A stretch of 64,000 nt of DNA, from the NCBI GenBank assembly GCA_934045075.1, contig OW203732.1, positions 19,593,889 to 19,657,888 on the forward strand, given 5' to 3'. A program made the position numbers and the translations under genes. The DNA comes from Yponomeuta sedellus. Lineage: Eukaryota; Arthropoda; Insecta; Lepidoptera; Yponomeutidae. Of the stretch, positions 11,061 to 22,659 are shown piece by piece (the first letter of the stretch is position 1; every line of letters starts with the position of its first letter). Below the pieces are notes generated by a model. It ran no database searches and was not told the origin of the DNA. It was given only the letters and a program-made list of their open reading frames with translations.

Positions 11061-11562
11061 TACTACGCGATTAAGCCCCGAAAATATTCTATGTGTACAA
11101 GTCGCGAAAGCTCAAAATATGTTATGATTATTATATCGGTTATCGAACATTAAAAAAGCCACTGTCATCATGGTTTTTCACGGCAATTAATGACGAGCGA
11201 AACTTCTGTGTCCTTAGTGCTTAAAACAAATAATTTCTGAAAGGATGTCAGTGTAAAAGCTTTAATGGATTCGTCATCCAATATATTTCTGACCTCGTGG
11301 ATTTAACCGTTAGTGGCTTTTCAGTGTCGCCATAAAGTCTGTCATACGTTGCTTTAGTACATTGTGACAGACGACAAATAAAACCTCAATGTATTTCCGA
11401 GAATTGTACCTCTAAGCTTGGAAGCATACTGACTAATGTACGGCTACTTAGAGACAGTAACGGAGCAACTTCTTTCCTCTCGCTTAAATTATAGGCTAGT
11501 AGTTCTATTACTTTCTTTAAGTAAACCGTGTTACACCATACGAGTGCTTCTTAGCAAATTTG

Positions 11563-11829
11563 GAGCTCCATGTTGGGCGCCAAACTTGTAAGTATGCCAA
11601 TATACTCTAATTTTATTAACTGAAGCCAGTTCACCACCCTGTCAGTCCTCTCTATAGTCATTAATCTAGTATAGCTTGCAGCTAGTTATTCATGTTATAA
11701 CCTAACTGTAAACTGCACATAGAGTATAGGCCTTGATCAAATCTAGTTTATACAAAAATATTCAAGAAACTACACTATTTGAATGGTGGCTTCACTTTTA
11801 TAGTGTGCAACTAACGGGCCACACCTACA
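11563..11829 (-). repeat. Possible solo LTR with primer-binding-site remnant
   Basis: On the minus strand TGGCGCCCAACATGGAGC (11566-11583) looks like a retrotransposon primer-binding site lying four bases after a segment that would start TGTAGG and end CTTACA (11587-11829 on plus, TGTAAG...CCTACA). No gag or pol frame follows and no target duplication was found, so this is tentative. Confidence 0.3.
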
Positions 11830-11851
11830 TTAGGTTTCCGTTAGTTGTACT
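11800..11851. repeat. Hairpin
   Basis: GTGCAACTAACGG pairs with CCGTTAGTTGTAC around a loop of about 20 nt. It overlaps the edge of the possible LTR. Confidence 0.6.
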
Positions 11852-11989
11852 TATACAGTAACTTTATCCTCCTAAATCAGCGACCACTCTGTCTCTTCTA
11901 CGAGTAATTGAAGTATTTGTAACCTCGTAAAATTTGCCTCTACTTCCGAAGTATACATCTAACCGAAAATAAATAACTCCTTTGGGAGA

Positions 11990-12260
11990 TTATACTCGCC
12001 CGAAGTGTAGTGTTAAGTTAGGAGTCACCACGTGCACCTCTACCCCGGCTGCTCGGTGAATGGAGCACGTGGGGGCGCGGCCGCTCGATACGGCGGAGGC
12101 TGCGCGCTGAGCCCTCTCCCGGAACCGGCCGGTAAGCCGTAGTACGGGAAAATTTAGCCCAAATACATCCTGCGACGGCGAGGTTCCTGGGAATCTATGT
12201 AGATTCCCAGCAACCTCGCCTCCAGGACTCGTAGGACCTCCAGACTCGCGCAAAGTCCAG
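11990..12260. other. GC-rich island, minus ORF of 87 codons
   Basis: A sharp GC-rich block in AT-rich surroundings. The 87-codon minus ORF is arginine, glycine and proline rich, as expected from GC content alone, and no domain is recognised. A short near-palindrome lies at 12179-12218 (CGAGGTTCCTGGGAATCTA and its partner). A related phrase (GAGCCCTC.TCCGGAACC) recurs near 12597, suggesting a decayed repeat. Confidence 0.4.
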
Positions 12261-12269
12261 ATATATCCG

Positions 12270-15200
12270 CGAACATAAGAACAGTACTACTCAAGAACGG
12301 TTTTTGGTATTCCCGCGCCTTCTCGACGCGAATCTAGATTGGGTGTGAAACGTGAGAATTGGGGGAGATTGTCTTATCAACTTGATTAACTTCAAAGTCC
12401 AGTACGATGAATTCTGAAATCATAAAAAAAAATCACGTCAAATGATTACGCGGACAAGAGAGCTTATTTAATGAAAAGTTTGTCAAAGACTACGAACGTT
12501 TCGATCAATAACTGTCAATTTAAGTTCTTTTCTTCTGCGTATTGGACTTCGTAGGATTTAATAAGGACACAAGAGGCAAACCTCATATAATCCCATGAGC
12601 CCTCGTCCGGAACCTGTCGGTATGTCGCAGAAGGGGAGATGTCGTGCTTCATGGGATGAATCCAATTCAGTTTATTGCTCCGTGCGGTACAATAGTAATT
12701 ATAGTTCTTAAAGAATGAAGTAATGAATCCACGACATCATGTCAGCACTGCGAGGACATAACTGGCGAATCGCCTATGCCTAGTGGTAATATGATTGTGT
12801 GGGTTTGGATGTTATATTTTTTATCCGTTTAGGTAAGGATTTAGAATTAGAATAGTATTTAGTTTCAGTCAATAATTTGCTACACTGGGTGACTGATACA
12901 TTTGGGAACGAGGCACGAACCAAAGAGCTAGACAGGATATTATCAATAAATCATGTTGATCAAAAGCCTTTTCCAATTATAATTCCAAGAAGGATCGTAA
13001 AGGATCCAATCTTTTAGTGTCGATTGCTTTCCAGAATCGTAACCACTCTTGCCAATTTTCGCAAGCACGTCAAAGCTAGTAGTAATCTGTGATTTGGAAT
13101 CTTATTTTGTGAACGCCAAGCCTTTAAAAGTCAGAATATATTTGAGCTGGTGTTCTTGTTATTTATTTTTTAAATTTGCATTAGAACCTTGGATGTGTTA
13201 GCAAAAGTCTAAGCGGTAGTGTACCTACTTTCGTCTTTAAAAATATTCTTATATTTTATCTTTTAATTAATATGTCTTGTAGCTTTAGGATGGTTCCCAG
13301 TATAATTTAATTTATGTGTATTAATTACTTCGTTGTAGTGGTTATTAAATTTGTTTCTGATCTTGTTATAAGTCTCAAGATATCTTGTTAGTTATTTCCT
13401 ATTAGGGTTTCTAACTCTGCTTTGTTTTTCGTATTATAGTTAAAACAGAAACGGTGTCTTCAATATGGAATACGTAATCATACATTTTTTTTAATATTGA
13501 TGCAAGCAAAGCGTTGTTAACAACTTCAGCACACATTATATATAACCTGTAGATAACAATGTTGTCGCGTCGATTCGCGACGCGTTATCAAGCGGACCCC
13601 TCCGTTTTATTTTTAGGTCGCACTATTATAGAGGGAAGTGTGTTTGTGTGGTCCTTCTTTAACGATCAGGGGTGAACGTTAACCTATTTTCATACTATGC
13701 ACACAGTTGTCTTGCGACCAATACTCTTCTAGCATTATAGCTACTGTGAACTTTCAGTTTATCGTTTAGTTTGCCTAGCGCGTTTTCGTTTGTTTTGGTT
13801 ATTGTTAGGTATAGAAAGTTAATGATCAATCTGTCTCTTCATCGGATTATTCAGTTTCAAAGAAGAAAATGGCTTACGATTACGTCAATAAAACATAATA
13901 GTTCTGAGGTCTTTCATGATAAAACATAATCTACAGTCTCTATCCTGTGGTTTACGCGCTATAAAAGCGTTATAAAAGGAACTTAAATATAATGGCCTGA
14001 CTTTACGATAACTGCTCAGAGTATTTCAACCTTCCCAGCTCTCAACTGTAAAGATATTGATGTCGACGGAAATCCTATAAAACCATTTGAAAAAAGTCCG
14101 TTCCCGGGGCGGTACTAATAACATTCCCGGCGTCAGGAAATGCAAATCGAACTCTTAATGTAGGAGTCTTAGGGTGTAATTTGGATAGCTGCAGCCTGCA
14201 ATCGGGCAATCGATAGGATCTCCGTAAAGGCGTGAAGCTACTCCGATAGCGCAAGATAGGGACATATCATGCGGTATCACCGTTTTGATTTTATATTCTA
14301 CGTCTACCAGACTCGTCCATGAAGATAGAGATATACTAACTGAAAAGTAGGGTAGGTCTGGTCTAGGCCGCCATGATAGGCCTTTGCGACCACTACAGTC
14401 GATTTAAACAGTGCCCAAGAGTCACAGTTTTTAGGTCCTACTGAAAGACTTAGTAGTTGAGTCGATGGGAATTGGCGACCACGCTAAGATTTACCAAAAA
14501 TGGGTTATCGTGGTCACTTTCATTCTAAACAAGTGGCTACCCTCGATATCAAACTGCCATAAGCAGTGAGTGAGTCAACGATCAGGGTTGGTAGAATCGA
14601 ACCCATTCATTATGTTTACACTGTGGCGTACTGTCATTCTTTTCTCTTTGTTCCCCGTTAGTTTCTTTGTATAATTATTATCTTTGTTTATTTACGTTTC
14701 CTTATAATTATTGTAATTGTTAGTATTTTGTTTCATTTTCAAACGATATGATTCCACTGTTTGACACTACCCCACCCTCAACACGTCACCAGTAGGATGG
14801 CTGGAGAAGAAAATTTTGTAAATAAATAAATCTATTACGTATTAAGCCTGTCAGTTAATTAACTGTCAATTAACTGACAAGAACTTAACTGCAGGTTTGC
14901 TAAAGGTCATTCGAATGGTGGCGTGGTGTTCGGGTCGTCTATCTCCCTCCAAAATATATTGCATTACACCTGTTAACGTCGGTCAGTAGAGTTGGGTTCC
15001 TTTGCATTAGACAGGATTTAGGGAGAAAACTGTAATATAATTTTTATCCACGTAGTAATTGGGTTTAAATTACTGACTGATCGATCCGACGTTGTACTCT
15101 ATTCCGCAGTGGAGCGATATCCAGATGTAACTACAGATAAAACTCCGGGCGTCCAAGATAACACGGTCGTTGACCCAGGCCAACTTCCGAAAGGTTCCCG

Positions 15201-16140
15201 ACTCCAATACTATTTCTTTCCTTTTTCCTGGCGTTTCTTTCTCTCTATTGAATAAAAGGCTCTATTGTCGAGGTGTCATTAGGGAGGCATCGGATTGACT
15301 GGCTGGTCGATTCTAGCCACGTTCTCTGTGTCCTTTTGAATAATTATGAATTGTTCAATAGTGGATTGGCTACGGGTTTCAATGGCTCACTTTACTTTTG
15401 TCACGCTTTTGGTTTCTGTTTGGCTAACAAGAGCCTTGTCAGTGTTATGATTATGCGATTGGGTGGTTGGAAGTCGCATATTTGAATAGGTCAGAGGTCG
15501 AATAAACTGGGTACATCGGGATTTTCGTGTTTTGCATTTAAATCTGCATTTAATACCTTGGAATGAAAATTTAAATTGAACTTGGATAAGTTGTCTGTAA
15601 CTAACTTTTAAGGGGCTCCATGAGGTGTATTTTAGTTATTATAACCGAGAACCTAAGCCCAAGCGGCTGTTTATGATATAAATTATGTCTAGTCTCTGGG
15701 AGCCAATTCAAATAAGTAGTTTACGACTCTAAGACTTATGACTTCGAATTCTACATAAAAAGTCAAGAGACAGCTAAAATCTGTATTCTGAACGCCATGT
15801 GAGATTGAATTTGAATGAGAAAATAAATGTGTAATGACTCTTTCGAGCTATCTTATCTTATTTTTATGCGCCAAATGCCTAAGTTCGTATATTTTGCGTC
15901 TACGCTTTCAACTCGCATGGGCGAGAATCGACTCCCAGGTCCTTAATTCTGGGTAATCGGTTTTGTGTTCAAAATACTAATGTAACGAGATAGAGAGATT
16001 AATGCCAATGATTGAGATAAGGATACAATTCTTTTTTGGAAAAACTATCTACTACTTGTAAAAGATATTTTTTCAAAAAAAGCTACAAGTTCTGGTGGTC
16101 GCGTTTTATGGCACTTGTGGATGTAACTTCGTAAGGATAC
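12270..16140. other. Long stretch without recognised genes
   Basis: AT-rich DNA with only short chance ORFs. Small features are a hairpin at 13566-13586 (CGCGTCG/CGACGCG) and a 12-bp inverted repeat at 14848-14878 (TGTCAGTTAATT). AATAAATAAATCTATT near 14820 could be the 3' end of a retroposon. No exon, RNA gene or complete element could be supported. Confidence 0.4.
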
Positions 16141-16172
16141 ATGAGTGTCTCAGGTGCTCACATACCTCTGTG

Positions 16173-16370
16173 ACGACCTCTGTGGCGTAGCGGTAGCGCA
16201 TCTGCCTGCCATGCAAGAGGTCCCGGGTTCGAATCCCGGCTGGGAACAAAAAAAAAGTCCAGGTCTTGGATGTTTACATGTTTGTGATGTCGTTGTTTCT
16301 GGCCCCCACGACACAGGGTATCCTAGTGTGGGGCTAGAAGCAATGTATGTGCTTGTATGTAAATGTTGTT
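16173..16370 (+). mobile_element. SINE family D with tRNA-Gly(GCC)-like head
   Basis: The tRNA-like head at 16175-16246 has box A TGGCGTAGCGG, which fits the TRGYNNANNNG consensus exactly, and box B GGTTCGAATCC. Its anticodon arm contains CTGCCTGCCATGCA, as in tRNA-Gly(GCC). The body continues CAGGTCTTGGATGTTTACAT and CAGGGTATCCTAGTGTGGGG. The acceptor stem is decayed, so this is a SINE and not a tRNA gene. Confidence 0.75.
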
Positions 16371-16395
16371 ATGTTACCTCTCTGCGCTTGAAATG

Positions 16396-16456
16396 AAAGT
16401 GAAAGTGGAAATTGCCAATCCGTGGGGGGCCGTGATAATCAGGCCCTCTCTCTCTC

Positions 16457-16494
<38 letters not shown>

Positions 16495-16545
16495 GGAACT
16501 CTCTCTGAAAGAAGGCCTGTTCCCCGCGGTGGGACGTAATATTTT
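16396..16545 (+). repeat. Repeat family H with a CT microsatellite
   Basis: GGAAATTGCCAATCC and GAAGGCCTGTTCC...GGGACGTA match copies at 27061-27200, 40070-40156 and 44545-44650. Between them a (CT)n tract runs about 16445-16493, which also creates the RE-repeat protein of the opposite ORF. Confidence 0.65.
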
Positions 16546-17367
16546 ATTCTTGTACCATAACACTGCAATCAATACACTGAAATACTGACGGATCCAATGA
16601 TTCTTCATACATTATATTCCTGCAAGCCTGTTAATCTGCGTACAGCTATTATGAGGCTAAAGATACATCTAACCCAGTGACATGTTTAGTCTATCTGCGT
16701 GTCTAAGCCGGCTTCGACAATAGGTGTTTACAGACCCAACGCCCCGCCACAATGGTGCATTGGACTAAGATATTGTACGAGCTTGAGCATGTCATGCTCG
16801 TAATAACAGTATGTTATTTCTTACGCCGCATTGTTTTGGGCCGGTGTTTGTACCGAGTTAAAATGGGCTCTGATATAGTGGTACGACATTTCATTGCAAT
16901 GTTACAATAGTCGGATTTTAACACTAGGGGAAGAAACTAATGCTAATGCTTTGGCATTTTAAGTCATCCATCATCAACCCGTTATGTCCCCCGATTTTAA
17001 GATATTAACAATCATGGAATCTTATCTTACGTTTACTTATGTGGCAACTGTTGTCCCAGGTTTAAGATGACATTTTACATTGACATTCAGCAAATAGAAT
17101 GTTAATTTCTTTACGTAGAAATAAATTGAGTTGAATTGAATTTTTACAGGTTTGAAAACCTATTTTAGATTATGCTGTTTTCAGTGCAGTCAACTGTACA
17201 TAAACCCTTACATTCGAGCACTCTATTTTGTTGCCTCTTACTTTGCAACTAAAATGTGAATATTGATGTGCTTTCGACTGCATACACTGACCGACTTTCT
17301 ATAAGTTATACAATTAAGGATTTGCCGATTTCACAAAATATATTAAATTATATTATATTGTTATAAA

Positions 17368-17662
17368 GGGTGTCCCAGTAAGAGTGCACTTTTTAAAATT
17401 GGAATATTTATTTTTTCATGCAAGTGGCAACTCTGAAATTTCACAGCTGTCACCTCTGTTTATTCCGATTAATAAAAATGGAGCGCTTTTCGAAAGAACA
17501 AAGCGTTATAATTTTGAAAACTCATTACAAAAATGGGGAAAGTTACGCTAAACCGCTCGCAAACTTCGCCAAATTTTCAGCCGAGTAAGTGCACCTAATG
17601 TGTCAACCATTCGAAGAGTGGTCAAAAAATTTGAAGAAACTGGGTCAATTATGGATAGTAAG
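17368..17662 (+). pseudogene. mariner-like transposase N-terminus, frameshifted
   Basis: A TIR-like GGGTGTCCCAGTAAGAGTGC starts at 17368. From ATG 17478 the frame reads MERFSKEQSVIILKTHYKNG and then runs to a stop. After a single-base loss near 17553 it continues in another frame with KLRQIFSRVSAPNVSTIRR and VVKKFEETGSIMD, ending near 17662. This is the helix-turn-helix (DUF4817-type) N-terminus used for DNA binding in mariner-related insect transposases. The catalytic DDE part is missing, so the copy is dead. The family call is by motif recognition. Confidence 0.7.
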
Positions 17663-17879
17663 AATCCTTTGCGTCCTATTTACTTAAGATATTTTATTAT
17701 TTAATATTTTATATATATTAAATATTTTTGGTATATTACTTAAAAGTAAATATCGACGTATTCACTGAGCCCATACGTCTGGCGCACCCTGGGCAACGAA
17801 ATAGGAAAGGATTTGCCGCTGATTGGCAAATCCTTTCAGCACAATGGCTTGCCAACGACACGCTAAGAAGAAGAAGAAA

Positions 17880-17950
17880 GGTGTCAAATCAAATCAAAAA
17901 TGTTTATTGAGCAGAACAAAACTTAACAATATGTAAAGTAACTCTGTACT
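17880..17950 (-). repeat. Probable LINE tail in minus orientation
   Basis: CAAATCAAATCAAAAATGTT followed by TATTGAGCAGAACAAAAC resembles the reversed 3' tail of lepidopteran LINEs (tttattgtacaaaac). It is a short fragment. Confidence 0.35.
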
Positions 17951-18600
17951 CCAGACCAAATTGTCGCTATTATCATCCTAGTTGCATTCACCCAAAAATG
18001 CTGAGCATTAGCGCAGGTAGTATACTACCGCAGAGATCTGTCATACGTACGGTTGCCAACCTCCTTTCAGAGCTGGCAACAAAAGGCTATCGGCTTCTGC
18101 GTGGCTTTTTGCTGATCTCAGCCATTAGAGGTTCACGGACCGCCGCCTGCGACCCAACCTAAACCTTAACTCCACCACCCTTGGGGTAATGTTCCGATGC
18201 ACCGAAAAGAAGGCAAGTCAAAGTTCAACATTCGAAGGCCTGAATCAGGAGTTCTTGTGCACATAAAAAGGTTCTTTATAAATCGTGGGTTAAGGCGGAG
18301 ATTCCCTCGACGGGGGTGGTTTGGCGGGATTTTTTACGGCCGTGTGTCATATTGTCCCCACGCTACAGGCAAGGATTGTTTCAGGATGTGGGACAAGGTA
18401 GAAGGTCTTACTTTAAAACCACTATGATGAATTACAAAAAGAGGACGGTTTCTTCCAAAAGCAGACATTATACTTTGTACTGTGTGACGCAGGCCTTCTT
18501 TGAGAAAGAGGGAAAGTGTGGGCTCCACGCTGTAACAATTATTGATTGATAGAGAAAGTTATTGCACAATCAGAAAAAAAGAATTTAAACTATGATTTAT
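17950..18600. other. Unassigned sequence
   Basis: Overlapping short ORFs on both strands at 18.2-18.5 kb show no recognised domain. The stretch may be decayed transposon, but I could not assign it. Confidence 0.35.
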
Positions 18601-18604
18601 TAAT

Positions 18605-18690
18605 TCTAAGTAATGTTATACAATTGGCGGTCTTCCAGCGATCTCTTTCTGGCAAGCTTTGGATGGAGTGGGTTGCAGGAAGAATATAGT
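18605..18690 (-). repeat. Reversed LINE tail (GGCGGTCTT...GCGATCTCTT)
   Basis: TACAATTGGCGGTCTT and AGCGATCTCTTTCTGGCAAG match copies at 41925-42000 and 49345-49410, all in the same orientation. Confidence 0.55.
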
Positions 18691-19353
18691 CATAAGACAG
18701 ATAATAATAGTCAGATAAGAATGATATTTTCCCTATTGTGGCATTAGGAAAAAATTATATCTTTTTTACAGTATATTTTTGCAAGTAATATCTAAAAAAA
18801 TAAAGTGTCCGACCAGTCTCTCAGTCATGTTAACAGTGATTTTTAGTACCCTTCACCCGAAGACAACAAACCCAGGGTTAAATACTGGCATAAATGCTAT
18901 CTAGTCCCAGTCCTAGGTTCTCGTTCACTACTACCATAATTGAGGGATAGGACTGACAGTTTTGCAAAAAAACTATGTGTTTTTACACATCGTTTTAAAA
19001 GATATATTTTTTATACATTGATGGCGCTAGTGTTACTGCATGGAGCCCCCTTAATCAGTATGCTTGCTCAATCCGGTGCACTCCATGGACTCCATGTTCT
19101 GTCCTCGACAGTCCTCATCAAGCCGCTACCAGCATTCTGACTCGGATCGTGGGCCCAGCTAGCTGGTGGGCATCCTACGCTACGGAGCTAACGGTCCGTG
19201 AAATTACGTAATCAGTGTGTAAATTCAACATGGCGGGCACTACTTGCATTCCACTTTCTGTCTCCCTCTTTTAGCACTGACACACAAACTCACACACAGA
19301 CAAACACACACGCACACAATGTAGACTTCGAGACACACGTTCTCGCTCTCTTT

Positions 19354-19500
19354 CTCTATATCTCTCTCTCACACACACACAACATACACACACTTATACC
19401 TACATACACATTATTCACTGTATGGCGTCTTTGCTCTCTTTCTCTCTCTCTCTCACACGCACACACACACACACACACACGCACACACGCACGCACGCAC
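19354..19500. repeat. CT and CA microsatellites
   Basis: (CT)n and (CA)n tracts at about 19354-19410 and 19440-19500, with interruptions. The low-complexity ORFs on both strands over this region come from these tracts. Confidence 0.9.
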
Positions 19501-19802
19501 AAACACGTTGTACACTGTAAGACGGAGCTTTTGTGCGTTCCTATTTCGCGTTCCTACGTAGAAATGCCAGTTTTTGTTTATGGGTGACGGGTTTTTGTTT
19601 CTTGCCTGTAATGGTCGCTTTTGAAGCTCTCCCGCCGTGTTATTGCTATGCTTATGTTCACGTCTTTTTGCTCCTTTCATTGTAGTTTCAGTACTGTAGA
19701 AAATAGGTATTCTGCTTATTAAATGTTGGCACCCACGCCACGCTGGGAAAACTTTGGTCCAATATACTCAGTAATAAATAGTTTTACGGGCTTAATTGCG
19801 TT

Positions 19803-19915
19803 TTTTCATGTGGCATATAAACGTCCCACTGCAGGGCACAGGCCTTCAGAGAAACAGTATGGACTTTATTACTACGCGTGCCCACCGCGGATTGGCAATT
19901 TCAAACGATTATTTA
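19803..19915 (-). repeat. Repeat family H, reversed
   Basis: ATAAACGTCCCACTGCAGGG, then CACAGGCCTTCAGAG, then GCGTGCCCACCGCGGATTGG is the reverse complement of the family H block at 27100-27200. Confidence 0.65.
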
Positions 19916-20245
19916 CTTATTAAGGAAATCTAGTGACAATATATAATATTACAAACTCGAGATAATAAACAGACCGTCATTAAAAGTTTCCACAGATAAC
20001 TATAAAGAACAATCTTACACAATAGCCAAATCGATCAATTTACACTTTACAACCGTAATGTTACAATTAAGTTTCAGGATTGAAAAACAATTTTGAAAGG
20101 AGGCATCTCACCGCAGTAATTTCCGTCATAGAATAAGTCAATATCGACTTCCGTCGCCAAACAGTTGAATAGATCGCAAGTTCGCCAAAGAAAAGAATTC
20201 GGACTATAATTAGTTCTGACCACCGGTAAATGAAAAGTTGATTAT

Positions 20246-20428
20246 TGTATTTTCTAAGGTTAACACGAGCAGTAGACATAATTAAAACTGTTTTTATACG
20301 GATTTATGCTCGTTTATTAAATTTTTACATTTTTGTGGTCCCGGAAGGCACCTGAAAAAGTGCCGAAATGTCGGAAAATTGTAAAAATGTAATAAACGAG
20401 CATAAATCCGTATAAAAACAGTTTTAAT
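20246..20428. repeat. Foldback element, 39-bp arms
   Basis: The perfect arms 20281-20319 and 20390-20428 start ATTAAAACTGTTTTTATACG. The loop contains CCGAAATGTCGG at 20363-20374. A second copy lies at 42762-42857, and the flank AGGTTAACACGAGCAGTAG (left here) recurs inverted to the right of that copy, so the element extends about 35 nt beyond one arm. Confidence 0.85.
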
Positions 20429-20740
20429 TAAGTTCATTATTCTTCGTTATTCATACATAATCCTTAGCTCCCGACGTAAGTTAACAATGTTTTAGATGTT
20501 ATTAAATTAACGTAATCGATAATAGTTATTAGAACCGTTGAAGCACTTCTGGGTGCTAACTGGCGCCACGAAAAAATCATAAATTTCTTTGTAATACCTT
20601 TTTAACTAAAAGTGAACATGAGAAATCTTAACAACTGTGACAACTATTTTTAGAACCTACAGTTTAGGACCTAGGATCAACATAAGTGATTAATTGATTA
20701 TTACAAGTGATTACTAACACCAAAGGGAAAGATAAAATTA

Positions 20741-20880
20741 CCCGGAACCGGCGTGCGTGCAAGCAACGGCTTATGAACGTTGATGAAGCGAAGGTGATCT
20801 GTCAGGATCGTGGCAAGTGGCAGTCCCTGGTCTCTGCCTACCCCTCTGGGATACAGGCGTGAGGTTATGTATGTATTGTA
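20741..20880 (+). pseudogene. LINE ORF2 C-terminus (MNVDEAK type)
   Basis: From 20752 to a stop at 20860-20862 the frame reads RACKQRLMNVDEAKVICQDR and GKWQSLVSAYPSGIQA. The xDRxxWxxLV pattern is typical of LINE ORF2 ends in insects. It is 5'-truncated, and four related tails occur in the window. Confidence 0.65.
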
Positions 20881-21680
20881 TTATTAACAGCATCTCGATT
20901 CGCAATCGATTTCCGCTAAAACGGCTTTGTTTTTCACTCTAATAATAATAGTTTGCTGTATGTCAATGTAATGTAAAATGTAAGCCGCTCATTGGTCGCC
21001 CACTGACCTCGTACAATTTTGACGCCATATGTCATACGGCTGGCAACACGGACACAGAAATAATAAAACCCTTACTTAGGACGCGGGTTATGACTACGTC
21101 TGTTTTATTAGCCAGCTTGTGTTACAATGAGCTTTGCGGTACTTTGATCGATCATTGAAGCGTAAGAAAGACCGCAATACCAATCAAAGAACATACCAAA
21201 GTTCTTAAGAACTGCCTTTCAAAGAACTAGTCTGTTAGCTTTTAGAATATTCCTCGGGCTCTAGAGTAGACTTCGGGTTTCGCCGAATTTCGTGCAACAG
21301 AGCGTCGTGCAATCTTCACAGTATGGTACTTTTTGCAAACTGAATATACGCCGTGTGACACAAGTATCAAACTGATACGACTTGTTATCAACGTTTCGGT
21401 GCGACTTTCATATTACCTATGACCTAAATGGCTTCAAGCGATAATAGCAACAATAATACAAGTGGCGACGTTTCCTGCTGTCATGTTGATGTTCCAAATA
21501 ATAATTCAAATAACACTAGGGTTAATGGTCAGCTTGAAAGACATAACAACCTTCATGCCGAAGGCCGTGGTTTCTATTCCCACTGGGATCGACGAACATT
21601 TGTACAAATGGTCTCAGTTTGGGTGCATTTCCATGATTGTGATGTGATGTCATTGTGTTTGTAAAGGAGAAGATGAAAGC

Positions 21681-21802
21681 GGGCGTGCATGCAACGACTA
21701 ATTAACGTTGATGAAGCGAAGGTGATCTGTCAGGATCGTGGCAAGTGGCAGTCCCTGGTATCTGCCTACCGCTCTGGGATACAGGCGTGAGGTTATGTAA
21801 TG
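21681..21802 (+). pseudogene. LINE ORF2 C-terminus, second copy
   Basis: Nearly identical to 20741-20862 (GAAGGTGATCTGTCAGGATC, GTGGCAAGTGGCAGTCCCTG) but lacking a few bases near 21695, which breaks the frame. It ends at a TGA at 21787-21789. Confidence 0.65.
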
Positions 21803-21885
21803 TTTTATGATGCCCCTGCCAGGTTACCACAGCACAGGGTTTTCCAGTTTGGGACCAGGACAAGCGATTGTGTTATGTGGAAGTT
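21803..21885 (+). repeat. SINE family D, 3' fragment
   Basis: CCAGGTTACCACAGCACAGG, then GTTTTCCAGTTTGGGACCAG matches the end of the D copies (CAGGGTATCCTAGTTTGGG). A related piece lies upstream at 21575-21660 (ATTTGTACAAATGGTCTCAG). Confidence 0.5.
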
Positions 21886-21910
21886 AGTAATTTATTTTGA
21901 ATACATACTA

Positions 21911-22281
21911 AATCGCTCGTAGCTCAGGATGCCGGCTGAGTGATCTTAAACTCTCACTAACATTAAGCAACATAGGGCGCGTTCAGTTTATGGATGGGTG
22001 ACTGTCTACTTACGTCTAACGCTATTGGCATTTTTCCGAGCGGTTGAATGCTTCGCAAGGCACGTTAAGCAGTTGGTGCCGGCTGCCGTCGGCAGTCGTT
22101 AAGTCAAGTCAGAGGCCTTAGTTGAAAACTTCTGACAGTAAGTCCAGCCACTAGTCTCGCAAGCCTCCAACAATCCGGACTTGGCCCTCGTGGTGGAGTA
22201 TGGCCTATACTTTCCTCAGGGAAGAGGCACGGCTCTCTTCCCTCGTCCCTCGGTGGGACATAATGGGTTGATGATGATGAA
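21911..22281 (+). mobile_element. SINE family B (5S rRNA-derived), old copy
   Basis: Full-length but diverged. It begins near AATCGCTCGTAGCTCAGG. The 5S-like part contains ATTAAGCAACATAGGGCG and GGATGGGTGACTG. The B body follows (GGCATTTTTCCGAGCG, GACAGTAAGTCCAGCC, GGACTTGGCCCTCG), ending GGGTTGATGATGATG. Confidence 0.75.
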
Positions 22282-22378
22282 ATACTGAAATCTGGAAATA
22301 TAATTTCAATACTGACTCAACGTTAAATTACTCAATTGTTGCACTAAATGTTTTTAATGTTTACAGACGGCAACAGAT

Positions 22379-22648
22379 GTCACCGTTCAGTAAATAAAAA
22401 TAAATAAATATTCATGGACATATTACACAGATCTCGTTAGCCCTATACTAAGTACAACTAAATGACTTGTGTTATAGATGCTAATTCGACGATAAATGTT
22501 ATACAATAAATACGTAGATAACATCCAAGACCCTAGACAAACTAGAAAAGTTCGTTTACTAGTTTGACCCAGCCGGGGATCGAACCCGAGACCTTCGGTT
22601 TTACAGTCAGCGTGCCAAACCGTTGCGCCACCGAGGCCGTCACCGTTC
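22379..22648 (-). mobile_element. SINE family C with tRNA-Tyr-like head, 10-bp target-site duplication
   Basis: The insertion 22389-22638 is flanked by GTCACCGTTC at 22379-22388 and 22639-22648. On the minus strand the head begins GGCCTCGGTGGCGCAACGG, with anticodon loop CTGTAAA (GTA, as in tRNA-Tyr) and box B GGGTTCGATCCCC. The end is GTCCATGAATATTTATTTAT. This copy sets the family length at about 250 bp. Confidence 0.85.
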
Positions 22649-22659
22649 TATAACAGCCG

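Noticed and set aside
11990..12253. Arg/Gly/Pro-rich protein on the minus strand
   Set aside because: Composition follows the local GC content; no domain, and a palindrome lies inside it.
16369..16608. Protein with an RERERE repeat on the minus strand
   Set aside because: It is the translation of a CT microsatellite.
19198..19587. 129-codon plus ORF
   Set aside because: Its His/Thr repeats come from CA and CT microsatellites.
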